A stretch of 64,000 nt of DNA from Pseudomonas rustica (GTDB taxonomy: Bacteria > Pseudomonadota > Gammaproteobacteria > Pseudomonadales > Pseudomonadaceae), in assembly GCF_018336155.1 (NCBI RefSeq), contig NZ_JAGYHF010000009.1, forward strand, positions 124,001 to 188,000, given 5' to 3'. The notes under the pieces were generated by a model. The model was not told where the DNA came from. It made no database searches and saw only the letters and a list, made by a program, of their open reading frames with translations. Positions 43,181-51,746 of the stretch are shown in pieces; within the stretch, counting starts at the first letter, position 1, and every line of letters begins with the position of its first letter. A program made the position numbers and the translations under genes.

Positions 43181-44310
43181 GTCGCGAATGTCGCATGTCC
43201 TTTGAGCTCCTTGCCACCGATGGCAAGGCCCGTCGTGGTCGCCTGACCTTCCCGCGTGGCACCGTCGAGACCCCGGCGTTCATGCCAGTGGGCACGTACG
43301 GCACGGTCAAGGGCATGTTGCCGCGTGACGTCGTCGCCACGGGCGCAGAGATGATTCTGGGCAACACCTTCCACCTGTGGCTGCGTCCTGGCACCCAAGT
43401 GATCAAGGAGCACGGCGACCTGCACGATTTCATGCAGTGGAAAGGCCCGATCCTCACCGACTCCGGTGGCTTCCAGGTGTTCAGCCTCGGCGCGATGCGC
43501 AAGATCAAGGAGGAGGGCGTGACCTTCGCTTCTCCGGTCGACGGCGCCAAAGTGTTCATGGGCCCGGAAGAATCGATGCAGGTTCAGCGCGATCTGGGCT
43601 CGGACGTTGTGATGATTTTCGACGAATGCACCCCGTACCCGGCTGACGAAGATGTCGCGCGCGTATCGATGGAGCTTTCGCTGCGTTGGGCTCAGCGTTC
43701 GAAAAATGCCCACGGTGAAAACACCGCAGCGTTGTTCGGTATCGTGCAGGGCGGTATGCACCAGGATCTGCGCAAGCGCTCGCTCGAAGGCCTCGACAAG
43801 ATCGGTTTCGATGGCCTGGCCATTGGCGGTCTGTCGGTCGGCGAGCCGAAGCACGAGATGATCAAAGTATTGGATTATCTGCCGGGCATGATGCCGGCTG
43901 ACAAACCTCGTTACCTTATGGGCGTTGGCAAACCGGAAGATCTGGTTGAGGGTGTGCGCCGCGGTGTGGACATGTTCGATTGCGTGATGCCAACCCGTAA
44001 TGCCCGCAATGGGCATCTGTTCATTGATACCGGCGTGCTGAAGATCCGTAACGCGTTCCATCGCCATGATGAATCGCCGCTGGATCCGACCTGCGATTGC
44101 TATACCTGCCAGAACTTCTCCCGCGCTTATCTGCATCACCTGGACAAGTGCGGCGAAATGCTGGGAAGCATGCTCAATACCATCCATAACTTGCGCCATT
44201 ATCAGGTGCTGATGGCTGGTTTGCGCGAGGCTATTCAACAGGGTACATTGGCCGCCTTTGTCGATGCCTTCTACGCCAAACGCGGGCTCCCCGTTCCGCC
44301 TTTGGACTGA
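43177..44310 (+). CDS. tgt: Queuine tRNA-ribosyltransferase
   Basis: Tgt exchanges guanine-34 for preQ1 in GU(N)-anticodon tRNAs. The 377-residue protein has the nucleophile and substrate region DCVMPTRNARNGHLF and the zinc site in CDCYTCQNFSRAYLHHL. The ATG at 43177 has a GAGGAAA ribosome site and overlaps the queA stop. The more usual N-terminus MSFELLATDGKARRG begins at 43195, but that ATG has no ribosome site. Confidence 0.97.
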   Translation: MSRECRMSFELLATDGKARRGRLTFPRGTVETPAFMPVGTYGTVKGMLPRDVVATGAEMILGNTFHLWLRPGTQVIKEHGDLHDFMQWKGPILTDSGGFQVFSLGAMRKIKEEGVTFASPVDGAKVFMGPEESMQVQRDLGSDVVMIFDECTPYPADEDVARVSMELSLRWAQRSKNAHGENTAALFGIVQGGMHQDLRKRSLEGLDKIGFDGLAIGGLSVGEPKHEMIKVLDYLPGMMPADKPRYLMGVGKPEDLVEGVRRGVDMFDCVMPTRNARNGHLFIDTGVLKIRNAFHRHDESPLDPTCDCYTCQNFSRAYLHHLDKCGEMLGSMLNTIHNLRHYQVLMAGLREAIQQGTLAAFVDAFYAKRGLPVPPLD

Positions 44311-44353
44311 GTTTTCTGACCCCAAGATTCAACATTTGCAACTGGAGTGCTAA

Positions 44354-44692
44354 ATGAGCTTTTTTATCTCTAACGCCATGGCTGACGCGGCTGCACCGGC
44401 TGCTGCCGGCCCAATGGGCGGCGGTTTCGAGTGGATTTTCCTGGTCGGTTTCCTGGTCATCTTCTACCTGATGATCTGGCGTCCACAGGCCAAGCGCGCC
44501 AAAGAGCAGAAGAACCTGCTGAGCAGCCTTGCGAAGGGCGACGAAGTTGTGACCACTGGCGGCATCGCCGGCAAGATCACCAAAGTTGCCGATGACTTCG
44601 TGGTTCTGGAAGTTTCCGACACCGTCGAAATGAAATTCCAGAAAGGCGCCATCGCCGCCACGCTGCCAAAAGGCACGCTGAAAGCGATCTAA
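44354..44692 (+). CDS. yajC: Preprotein translocase accessory subunit YajC
   Basis: This 112-residue inner-membrane protein has one membrane helix (FEWIFLVGFLVIFYLMIW) and a cytoplasmic domain with SLAKGDEVVTTGGIAGKI, the family signature. It works with SecD and SecF in the Sec holo-translocon. The order tgt-yajC-secD-secF is standard. An ACTGGAGTG ribosome site precedes the ATG. Confidence 0.97.
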   Translation: MSFFISNAMADAAAPAAAGPMGGGFEWIFLVGFLVIFYLMIWRPQAKRAKEQKNLLSSLAKGDEVVTTGGIAGKITKVADDFVVLEVSDTVEMKFQKGAIAATLPKGTLKAI

Positions 44693-44758
44693 CAGGTAAC
44701 AACTTCTACTCAATCGACGGGGCGCGCAAGGCGCCCCGCGTTCATAACGGGCGGCGTG

Positions 44759-46627
44759 ATGCTGAACAAATACCCTCTGTGGAAATACATTCTGATCCTG
44801 GCGGTGCTGGCGGTCGGTCTGATTTATTCCGCTCCCAATCTTTATCCTGATGACCCGGCCATTCAGGTCAGCGGTGCAAGCACTGCGCTGCAAGTCAATC
44901 AGGCTGATCTGGATCGCGTGAGCACTGCGCTCAAGGAATCCGGGATCAACGTCAAGGCAGCCACACTGGCGGCAAACGGCAAGGGCGGTCTGATCCGTCT
45001 GACCAAGGCTGAAGATCAGCTGCCGGCCAAAGACGTTGTGCGCAAGGCATTGGGTGATGACTACGTCGTCGCGCTGAACCTGGCACAGACCACCCCGCAA
45101 TGGCTGCGCAATCTGGGCGCTCACCCGATGAAGCTGGGTCTGGACTTGTCCGGTGGTGTGCACTTCCTGCTGGAAGTGGACATGGACAAAGCCCTCGATG
45201 CACGCCTGAAAGTCTACGAAGGCGACGTCAAGAGCCTGCTGCGCAAAGAGAAACTGCGTTATCGCAGCCTGCCGCAACTCAATGGCGCCATTCAGTTGGG
45301 CTTCAGTGATGAAGACTCCCGCGAACAGGCCCGTGCGCTGATCCGCAAGAACTTCAACGATTTCGACATTGTTCCGGCCGATCTCAACGGTCAACCGGTA
45401 CTGCGTCTGGCGATGACCCCGGCGAAGCTGGCGGAAATCCGTGAATACTCCATCAAGCAGAACTTGACCACGGTACGTAACCGCGTCAACGAGCTGGGTG
45501 TTGCCGAACCGATCGTCCAGCGTCAGGGCGCCAACCGCATCGTGGTTGAGCTGCCAGGCGTGCAGGACACTGCCGAAGCCAAGCGTATTCTCGGCAAGAC
45601 GGCCAACCTTGAGTTCCGTCTGGCTGCAGAGCCGGGTGCTTCGAAAGCCACTTCCGAGACTTTCGAGTTCCGTGAAGGCAATCGTCCCGCTGCGCAGATC
45701 GAACGTGGTCTGATCATCACCGGTGACCAGGTGACCGACGCCAAGGCCGGTTTCGGCGAGCACGGTACGCCTGAAGTGAACATCCGTCTGGATGGTCACG
45801 GTGGCGAGCTGATGAGCCGCGCAACCCGTTCGAACGTCGGTCGCAGCATGGCGGTGATCTTCATCGAGCAGCGTCCGGTGACCACCTACGTCAAGCAGAT
45901 GGTCGACGGCGTCGAAAAAGACGTCGCGGTGCAAACGTTTAAAGAAGAGAAGAAGATCATCAGCCTGGCGACCATTCAGTCGCCGCTTGGTGCTCAGTTC
46001 CGTATCACTGGCCTGAACGGTCAGGGCGAGTCGTCCGAGCTGGCGCTGCTGCTGCGTGCCGGTGGTCTGGCTGCACCGATGTACTTCGCTGAAGAGCGCA
46101 CAATCGGCCCGAGCCTGGGTGCTGACAACATCACCAAAGGTATCGATGCTTCGCTGTGGGGCATGCTGTTCGTGTCGCTGTTCATCATCGCCATCTACCG
46201 CTTCTTCGGCATCATCGCTACTGTCGCACTGGCAGTGAACATGGTGTTGCTGCTGGCCTTGATGTCGCTGCTGGGGGCAACACTGACCCTGCCAGGTATC
46301 GCCGGTATCGTGCTGACCATGGGTATGGCGGTCGACGCCAACGTGCTGATCTTCTCGCGGATCCGTGAAGAGATCGCCGCCGGCATGACTGTGCAGCGTG
46401 CAATCAACGAAGGCTTCGGCCGGGCATTCACCGCGATTCTCGACGCCAACCTGACAACTCTGTTGGTCGGCGGGATTCTCTTTGCCATGGGCACCGGCCC
46501 GGTCAAAGGTTTCGCAGTGACCATGTCCCTCGGGATCTTTACCTCGATGTTCACGGCCATCATGGTGACCCGCGCAATGGTCAACCTGATCTTTGGCGGA
46601 CGTGACTTCAAGAAGTTGTGGATTTAA
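44759..46627 (+). CDS. secD: Protein translocase subunit SecD
   Basis: This 622-residue, proton-driven Sec accessory subunit has TM1 near the N-terminus, a large periplasmic region (about 30-445) with the P1 domain and the block HPMKLGLDLSGGVHFLLEVD, and five C-terminal membrane helices with GMAVDANVLIFSRIREE. The ATG at 44759 is used, and a GTG directly before it adds one residue. It lies 9 bp upstream of secF. Confidence 0.98.
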   Translation: MLNKYPLWKYILILAVLAVGLIYSAPNLYPDDPAIQVSGASTALQVNQADLDRVSTALKESGINVKAATLAANGKGGLIRLTKAEDQLPAKDVVRKALGDDYVVALNLAQTTPQWLRNLGAHPMKLGLDLSGGVHFLLEVDMDKALDARLKVYEGDVKSLLRKEKLRYRSLPQLNGAIQLGFSDEDSREQARALIRKNFNDFDIVPADLNGQPVLRLAMTPAKLAEIREYSIKQNLTTVRNRVNELGVAEPIVQRQGANRIVVELPGVQDTAEAKRILGKTANLEFRLAAEPGASKATSETFEFREGNRPAAQIERGLIITGDQVTDAKAGFGEHGTPEVNIRLDGHGGELMSRATRSNVGRSMAVIFIEQRPVTTYVKQMVDGVEKDVAVQTFKEEKKIISLATIQSPLGAQFRITGLNGQGESSELALLLRAGGLAAPMYFAEERTIGPSLGADNITKGIDASLWGMLFVSLFIIAIYRFFGIIATVALAVNMVLLLALMSLLGATLTLPGIAGIVLTMGMAVDANVLIFSRIREEIAAGMTVQRAINEGFGRAFTAILDANLTTLLVGGILFAMGTGPVKGFAVTMSLGIFTSMFTAIMVTRAMVNLIFGGRDFKKLWI

Positions 46628-46636
46628 GGGGCTGCC

Positions 46637-47551
46637 ATGTTACGTACAATCAACTTCATGGGCGTTCGCAACTTCGCGTTCGGCGTCACAGTATTCCTCA
46701 CCTTGCTGGCCTTGTTCAGTGTCGCTACCAAGGGCATGAACTGGGGCCTGGACTTCACCGGCGGTACGCTCATCGAGCTGACCTACGAGCGTCCGGCCGA
46801 CGTCACCAAGGTGCGTGAAGAGCTGGTAACTTCCGGTTATCACGAAGCCATCGTACAGAGCTTCGGTGCGACTACCGATTTGCTGGTGCGCATGCCGGGT
46901 GAAGACCCGCAACTGGGTCATCAGGTCGCGCAAGCGCTGCAGAAACTCGGCGGCGATAACCCGGCGACGGTCAAGCGCGTCGAGTTCGTTGGCCCGCAGG
47001 TCGGTGAAGAGCTGCGCGACCAGGGCGGCCTCGGCATGCTGCTGGCGCTCGGCGGCATCCTGATCTACCTGGCTTTCCGCTTTCAGTGGAAATTCGCGGT
47101 CGGCGCCATTGTTTCGCTGATCCACGACGTGATCGTGACCATCGGTATCCTGTCGTTCTTCCAGATCACTTTCGACCTGACGGTACTGGCGGCGGTACTG
47201 GCGATCATTGGTTACTCGTTGAACGACACCATCGTCGTATTCGACCGGGTGCGTGAGAACTTCCGTGTCCTGCGCAAGGCGACGCTGATCGAGAACATCA
47301 ACATCTCGACCACGCAAACCCTGCTGCGCACCATGGCGACCTCGATCTCGACGTTGCTGGCGATTGCGGCACTGCTGTTCTTCGGTGGCGATAACCTGTT
47401 CGGTTTCTCCATCGCGCTGTTCATCGGTGTTCTGGCGGGTACTTACTCGTCGATCTACATCGCCAACGTGGTGCTGATCTGGCTGAACCTGAGCACAGAA
47501 GACCTGATTCCTCCTGCAAACACAGAGAAGGAAGTCGACGACCGTCCATAA
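46637..47551 (+). CDS. secF: Protein translocase subunit SecF
   Basis: This 304-residue partner of SecD has six membrane helices and a periplasmic domain. Motifs are NWGLDFTGGTLIEL, SLIHDVIVTIGILS and GYSLNDTIVVFDRVREN. It ends the yajC-secDF operon, and a strong terminator follows 28 bp later. Confidence 0.98.
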   Translation: MLRTINFMGVRNFAFGVTVFLTLLALFSVATKGMNWGLDFTGGTLIELTYERPADVTKVREELVTSGYHEAIVQSFGATTDLLVRMPGEDPQLGHQVAQALQKLGGDNPATVKRVEFVGPQVGEELRDQGGLGMLLALGGILIYLAFRFQWKFAVGAIVSLIHDVIVTIGILSFFQITFDLTVLAAVLAIIGYSLNDTIVVFDRVRENFRVLRKATLIENINISTTQTLLRTMATSISTLLAIAALLFFGGDNLFGFSIALFIGVLAGTYSSIYIANVVLIWLNLSTEDLIPPANTEKEVDDRP

Positions 47552-47578
47552 CGCGTAGCGTTTTCCCGGTTGTCAGCC

Positions 47579-47612
47579 AAAAAAGGCGCGAGTTGAACTC
47601 GCGCCTTTTTTT
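47579..47612 (+). terminator. Intrinsic terminator after secF
   Basis: AAAAGGCGCGAGTT-GA-ACTCGCGCCTTTTTTT gives a perfect hairpin with a T run. Confidence 0.93.
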
Positions 47613-47671
47613 ATGCTCCAAGGCTGGGAGAAGCGCGGGCGCGTCCCGCATGTGATGGTCAGGAGGTTCAT

Positions 47672-48220
47672 GTGAACAAGTCGTTGCTGGTTGGTGCGGT
47701 ATTGGGTGCTGTCGGTGTCACTGCCGGGGGTGCTGTTGCCACCTACAGCCTGGTTAAAAGCGGCCCTGAGTATGCGCAGGTTTTGGCCGTTGAGCCGGTC
47801 AAGACACAGATCAAGACACCACGTGAAGTGTGCAAGGATGTAACGGTCACTCGCCAGGCGCCTGTAAAAGATCAGCACCAGATTGCCGGTACGGTAGTCG
47901 GTGCGCTGGCAGGTGGTCTGTTGGGTAACCAGATCGGCGGCGGCACCGGCAAGAAAATTGCCACGGTCGCTGGCGCAGTTGGTGGCGGTTATGCCGGTAA
48001 CAAGGTGCAGGAAGGTATGCAGAATCGCGACACCTACACCACCACGCAAACCCGCTGCAACACAGTGAATGACATCAGCGACAAGGTCGTTGGTTATGAC
48101 GTGCGTTACTCGCTGGATGGCAAGGAAGGCAAAGTGCGCATGGATCGTGATCCGGGCAACCAGATTCCGGTCGACAAGGAAGGTAAATTGATCCTGTCGC
48201 AGAACGAGCCGGGCCAGTAA
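47672..48220 (+). CDS. Glycine-zipper 2TM-domain envelope protein
   Basis: This 182-residue protein has an N-terminal signal or anchor (LLVGAVLGAVGVTAGGAVA) and a central glycine-zipper pair (VVGALAGGLLGNQIGGGTGK and VAGAVGGGYAGNKVQ, about 72-110), as in Rickettsia 17-kDa-antigen-like proteins. Two cysteines (REVCKDV and TRCNTV) flank it. It is probably located in the cell envelope. The start is a GTG at 47672 because AGGAGG lies 5 nt upstream; the ATG at 47670 is out of frame. Confidence 0.85.
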   Translation: MNKSLLVGAVLGAVGVTAGGAVATYSLVKSGPEYAQVLAVEPVKTQIKTPREVCKDVTVTRQAPVKDQHQIAGTVVGALAGGLLGNQIGGGTGKKIATVAGAVGGGYAGNKVQEGMQNRDTYTTTQTRCNTVNDISDKVVGYDVRYSLDGKEGKVRMDRDPGNQIPVDKEGKLILSQNEPGQ

Positions 48221-48236
48221 CAGGCCGACCGTTTAG

Positions 48237-48267
48237 AAAAAAGCACCCTGCGGGGTGCTTTTTTTGT
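48237..48267 (+). terminator. Intrinsic terminator
   Basis: AAAAAAGCACCC-TGC-GGGGTGCTTTTTTT follows the glycine-zipper gene by 17 bp. Confidence 0.92.
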
Positions 48268-48291
48268 GCCCCTAAAAAAACCGATTCCCAT

Positions 48292-48379
48292 GTAGGAGCT
48301 GCCGAAGGCTGCGATCTTTTGATGTTGGTTTTTAAAAAAACAAAGATCAAAAGATCGCAGCCTTCGGCAGCTCCTACAG
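48292..48379. repeat. Inverted pair of the GTAGGAGCTGCCGAAGGC repeat
   Basis: Head-to-head copies are separated by TTGGTTTTTAAAAAAACAAA. It lies between two convergent terminators. Confidence 0.9.
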
Positions 48380-48403
48380 GGAGGTTTTGTAAAATTCCAG
48401 GCA

Positions 48404-48433
48404 TAAAAAAACGCCCCGAAGGGCGCTTTTTTC
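48404..48433 (-). terminator. Intrinsic terminator after suhB
   Basis: On the minus strand GCGCCCTTCGGGGCGT is followed by seven T residues. It lies 15 bp past the suhB stop. Confidence 0.88.
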
Positions 48434-48447
48434 GTTTCGCGTAACGC

Positions 48448-49266
48448 TTAGCGCTTCAGCGAAGCTGGCAGGTGCGGCTGGATCGCCGTCAGAACTGCTT
48501 TGAAGCATTTAGTGTTGCCGGCAACGATGTGGCCTTTTTCAAGGAAATCGTGACCGCCGGTGAAGTCGCTCACCAGGCCGCCAGCTTCTTGAATCAGCAG
48601 GGCGCCTGCAGCCATGTCCCACTCGGACAGACCCGATTCCCAGAACGCATCGAAACGACCGGCAGCCACGTAAGCCAGATCCAGGCTCGCCGAACCGGCG
48701 CGACGGATGCCGGCAGTCTGGCCAACCAGAGCGCGGAACATGCCCAGGTAGTTTTCCAGGTTGTCCATTTGATCGTCACGGAAGGGGAAGCCCGTGCCGA
48801 GCAGGGCGCCGTCGAGGCTGGTACGACCGCTGACGCGCAGACGACGACCGTTCAATTGAGCGCCGCGACCACGGCTGGCGGTGAATTCTTCCTGACGAAC
48901 CGGATCCAGAACAACAGCGTGTTCCAGGCGACCGCGGTATTTGCAGGCGATGCTGACGGCGAAGTGAGGAATGCCGCGCAGGAAGTTGGTGGTGCCGTCC
49001 AGCGGATCAATGATCCACAGGTACTCTTCGCCTTCGATGCCGGTACCGGCGTGCATGCCAGTCTCTTCACCGCGGATGGAGTGGTTCGGGTAAGCCTTGC
49101 GCAGCGCGTCGATGATTTTCTGTTCAGCGGCGCGATCGACCTCGGATACATAATCCTTGGCGTCTTTTTCGTCGACCTTGATGGTATCCAGGCGCTCGAT
49201 GGAGCGGAAGATCAGTTCACTGGCGCTGCGGGCGGCGCGCAGCGCGATATTCAGCATGGGCTGCAT
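48448..49266 (-). CDS. suhB: Inositol-1-monophosphatase family protein SuhB
   Basis: This 272-residue Mg2+/Li+-sensitive phosphatase fold protein in enterobacteria also acts in ribosomal RNA antitermination and in P. aeruginosa affects virulence regulation. Metal motifs are EVDRAAEQ, GEETG, IDPLDGTTNF (about 85-95) and WDMAAGALLIQEAGG (about 215-229). It is divergent from trmJ. Confidence 0.96.
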   Translation of the reverse strand: MQPMLNIALRAARSASELIFRSIERLDTIKVDEKDAKDYVSEVDRAAEQKIIDALRKAYPNHSIRGEETGMHAGTGIEGEEYLWIIDPLDGTTNFLRGIPHFAVSIACKYRGRLEHAVVLDPVRQEEFTASRGRGAQLNGRRLRVSGRTSLDGALLGTGFPFRDDQMDNLENYLGMFRALVGQTAGIRRAGSASLDLAYVAAGRFDAFWESGLSEWDMAAGALLIQEAGGLVSDFTGGHDFLEKGHIVAGNTKCFKAVLTAIQPHLPASLKR

Positions 49267-49411
49267 GGATGTGTCACCTAAGGTTGTTAAAGAAAGCCGC
49301 GCATTCTATCAGAACTTTTCTTCAGGTGAAGGACGCTGTTCGCTTTCATAGCTTAACGGTAGGCTGTTCTGTAAGATTTGCACCCCTTTCCTGTGTCCGA
49401 GAGCGCCTCCC

Positions 49412-50182
49412 TTGCTGCAGAACATTCGTGTTGTCCTGGTCAATACCAGCCACCCCGGCAATATCGGCGGGGCCGCGCGCGCCATGAAAAACATGGGTCT
49501 GTCGCGACTGGTGCTGGTCGAACCGCGCCTGTTTCCGCACCACGAGGCCGATGCTCGCGCCTCCGGTGCCGGCGACATCCTTGAAAATGCGCAAGTCGTC
49601 GCCACCCTGGAAGACGCCTTGGTCGGCTGCAATCTGGTACTCGGCACCAGCGCCCGAGATCGCCGAATCCCTTGGCCGCTGCTGGATCCGCGCGAATGCG
49701 GCACCAAAGTGGTCGAGGAAGCCGGGCAGGGCGCCGAAATCGCCTTGGTGTTCGGTCGCGAAGACTCCGGCCTGACCAATGACGAGCTGCAGCGATGTCA
49801 CTTTCACGTGCACATCCCCTCCGATCCTGAGTTCAGTTCGCTGAACCTCGGGGCGGCGGTGCAGGTGTTGAGCTATGAAGTGCGCATGGCCTGGCTGGCT
49901 GCACAAGGTCAGCCGAGCAAGATCGAGAAAGAAGAAGTGGCCTCGGTGAAAAGCGCCGAGCTGGCGACCATGGATGAGCTGGAGCGCTTTTATGAGCATC
50001 TGGAGCAGACGCTGGTCGCCATCGAATTCCTCGATCCGGAGAAGCCACGGCACCTGATGGCGCGCCTGCGCCGGTTGTACGGACGCAGCTCGGTCAGCCG
50101 GGCGGAAATGAATATTTTGCGTGGCATCCTCACGGAAACCCAAAAAGCGGCCCGTGGTGAGCTTCTAAAGCGGAAGGACTAA
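49412..50182 (+). CDS. trmJ: tRNA (cytidine/uridine-2'-O-)-methyltransferase TrmJ
   Basis: This 256-residue SPOUT-class enzyme methylates position 32 of tRNAs with SAM. N-terminal motif NTSHPGNIGGAARAMKNMG and the SAM-knot regions LVFGREDSGLTN and SSLNLGAAVQVLSYE are clear. The start is a TTG at 49412 giving the usual LQNIRVVLVNT N-terminus, and no better start is present. The order suhB/trmJ-cysE-iscR is standard for gamma-proteobacteria. Confidence 0.95.
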   Translation: MLQNIRVVLVNTSHPGNIGGAARAMKNMGLSRLVLVEPRLFPHHEADARASGAGDILENAQVVATLEDALVGCNLVLGTSARDRRIPWPLLDPRECGTKVVEEAGQGAEIALVFGREDSGLTNDELQRCHFHVHIPSDPEFSSLNLGAAVQVLSYEVRMAWLAAQGQPSKIEKEEVASVKSAELATMDELERFYEHLEQTLVAIEFLDPEKPRHLMARLRRLYGRSSVSRAEMNILRGILTETQKAARGELLKRKD

Positions 50183-50962
50183 ATGATGTTTGAGCGTTTG
50201 CGTGAAGATATCCAGAGCGTGTTCCATCGAGACCCGGCGGCGCGTAACGCTTTTGAAGTCCTGACCTGCTACCCCGGCATGCATGCAATCTGGATCCATC
50301 GACTGGCCGGCATGCTGTGGCGTAACGAGCTGAAATGGCTGGCGCGGCTGGTGTCGAACTTCGGTCGCTGGCTGACCGGGATCGAAATTCATCCGGGCGC
50401 CAAAGTCGGTCGACGCTTCTTTATCGACCACGGCATGGGCATCGTTATCGGTGAAACCGCCGAGATTGGCGATGACGTGACCATTTATCAGGGCGTGACC
50501 CTCGGCGGGACCAGTTGGAACAAAGGTAAGCGCCACCCGACGCTGGGCGACGGTGTTGTGGTGGGTGCGGGCGCCAAGGTGCTTGGCCCGTTCACCGTCG
50601 GCGCCGGTGCTAAGGTCGGCTCTAATGCTGTTGTGACTAAAGAAGTGCCGCCGGGCGCCACGGTTGTGGGGATTCCGGGGCGGATCATCGTCAAATCCGA
50701 CGAAGAGCAGGACGCCAAGCGCAAGGCCATGGCCGAGAAGATCGGTTTTGATGCCTACGGCGTCAGCGAAGACATGCCCGACCCGGTGGCGCGCGCCATC
50801 GGTCAGTTGCTCGATCACCTGCAAGCGGTGGACGGACGGCTGGAAGGGATGTGCGGCGCGTTGAAGGATCTGGGCAGCAGTTACTGTGCGAAAGATCTGC
50901 CTGAGCTGCGTGAAGAAGACTTCGCCTGCGTCAAAGGCAAAGACGAATCCAAAGCCAGCTAG
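50183..50962 (+). CDS. cysE: Serine O-acetyltransferase
   Basis: CysE makes O-acetylserine for cysteine synthesis in the cytoplasm. The 259-residue protein has an N-terminal helical domain and a left-handed beta-helix built of hexapeptide repeats (IEIHPGAKVGRRFFIDHGMG, then VIGETAEIGDDVTIYQGVTL). GGAAGGA precedes the ATG, directly after the trmJ stop. The position upstream of iscR-iscS fits a cysteine supply role for Fe-S cluster assembly. Confidence 0.96.
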   Translation: MMFERLREDIQSVFHRDPAARNAFEVLTCYPGMHAIWIHRLAGMLWRNELKWLARLVSNFGRWLTGIEIHPGAKVGRRFFIDHGMGIVIGETAEIGDDVTIYQGVTLGGTSWNKGKRHPTLGDGVVVGAGAKVLGPFTVGAGAKVGSNAVVTKEVPPGATVVGIPGRIIVKSDEEQDAKRKAMAEKIGFDAYGVSEDMPDPVARAIGQLLDHLQAVDGRLEGMCGALKDLGSSYCAKDLPELREEDFACVKGKDESKAS

Positions 50963-50968
50963 CGCCCC

Positions 50969-51050
50969 TGTAGGAGCTGCCGAAGGCTGCGATCTTTTGA
51001 CTTTGCTTTCCATGAGATCAAAAGATCGCAGCTTGCGACAGCTCCTACAG
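50969..51050. repeat. Inverted pair of the GTAGGAGCTGCCGAAGGC repeat
   Basis: Head-to-head copies lie 6 bp after the cysE stop. The right copy is degenerate (GCAGCTTGCGACAGC). It probably separates cysE from the isc promoter region. Confidence 0.88.
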
Positions 51051-51147
51051 AGGCTTGCGCCGGCCGGTGTGCCATTACGCCGCAGACCCTGCTATCATTC
51101 GCGCGCTCTTTTGCGGGTAATCCTGACTAAAGTACTAGGTCTTAAAG

Positions 51148-51176
51148 TTGACTTAAATACTCGGGAATTGCATACT
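51148..51176 (+). promoter_or_regulatory. iscR promoter with candidate IscR site
   Basis: TTGACT at 51148-51153 and CATACT at 51171-51176 are 17 bp apart. The spacer AAATACTCGGGAATTG and the preceding AAAG resemble the type 1 IscR operator that overlaps the isc promoter in enterobacteria, so autoregulation by IscR is likely. The start codon follows 31 bp later. Confidence 0.7.
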
Positions 51177-51207
51177 CGCCCCATTCTGAACTCCGTGGTA
51201 ACTGTCC

Positions 51208-51699
51208 ATGCGACTGACTACAAAAGGCCGATACGCCGTGACCGCCATGCTTGACCTGGCGTTGCACGCGCAGCACGGGCCCGTGTCCCTGGCCGATATC
51301 TCCGAGCGCCAAGGCATCTCCCTGTCCTACCTCGAACAGCTGTTCGCCAAGCTGCGCCGCAGCAACCTGGTTTCCAGTGTTCGCGGCCCGGGTGGTGGCT
51401 ACCAGTTGTCCCGCGACATGCAGGGCATCCAGGTCGCCCAGGTGATCGATGCGGTAAACGAATCGGTTGATGCCACCAAATGCCAGGGCCAGGGCGATTG
51501 CCATTCCGGCGATACGTGCCTGACTCACCATCTGTGGTGCGATTTGAGCCTGCAGATTCACGAATTTCTAAGTGGTATCAGCTTGGCTGATCTTGTAACT
51601 CGCCGTGAGGTGCAAGAAGTAGCCCAGCGTCAGGACCAGCGTCGTTGCAACAGCAAGGCGCCACGCCTGGACAAGATTGAAGCGTCCGCCGTCGAATGA
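51208..51699 (+). CDS. iscR: Fe-S cluster assembly regulator IscR
   Basis: This 163-residue Rrf2-family regulator holds a [2Fe-2S] cluster. It has an N-terminal winged helix (MRLTTKGRYAVTAMLDLALH), with cluster ligands Cys92, Cys98, Cys104 and His107 all present. With the cluster it represses the isc operon; without it, it activates other genes. It is the first gene of iscR-iscS-iscU. Confidence 0.97.
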   Translation: MRLTTKGRYAVTAMLDLALHAQHGPVSLADISERQGISLSYLEQLFAKLRRSNLVSSVRGPGGGYQLSRDMQGIQVAQVIDAVNESVDATKCQGQGDCHSGDTCLTHHLWCDLSLQIHEFLSGISLADLVTRREVQEVAQRQDQRRCNSKAPRLDKIEASAVE

Positions 51700-51746
51700 C
51701 AGCCGAAGAGCTAGCGGTACGCCAGCCCTGATTTAGGAGATAGTCC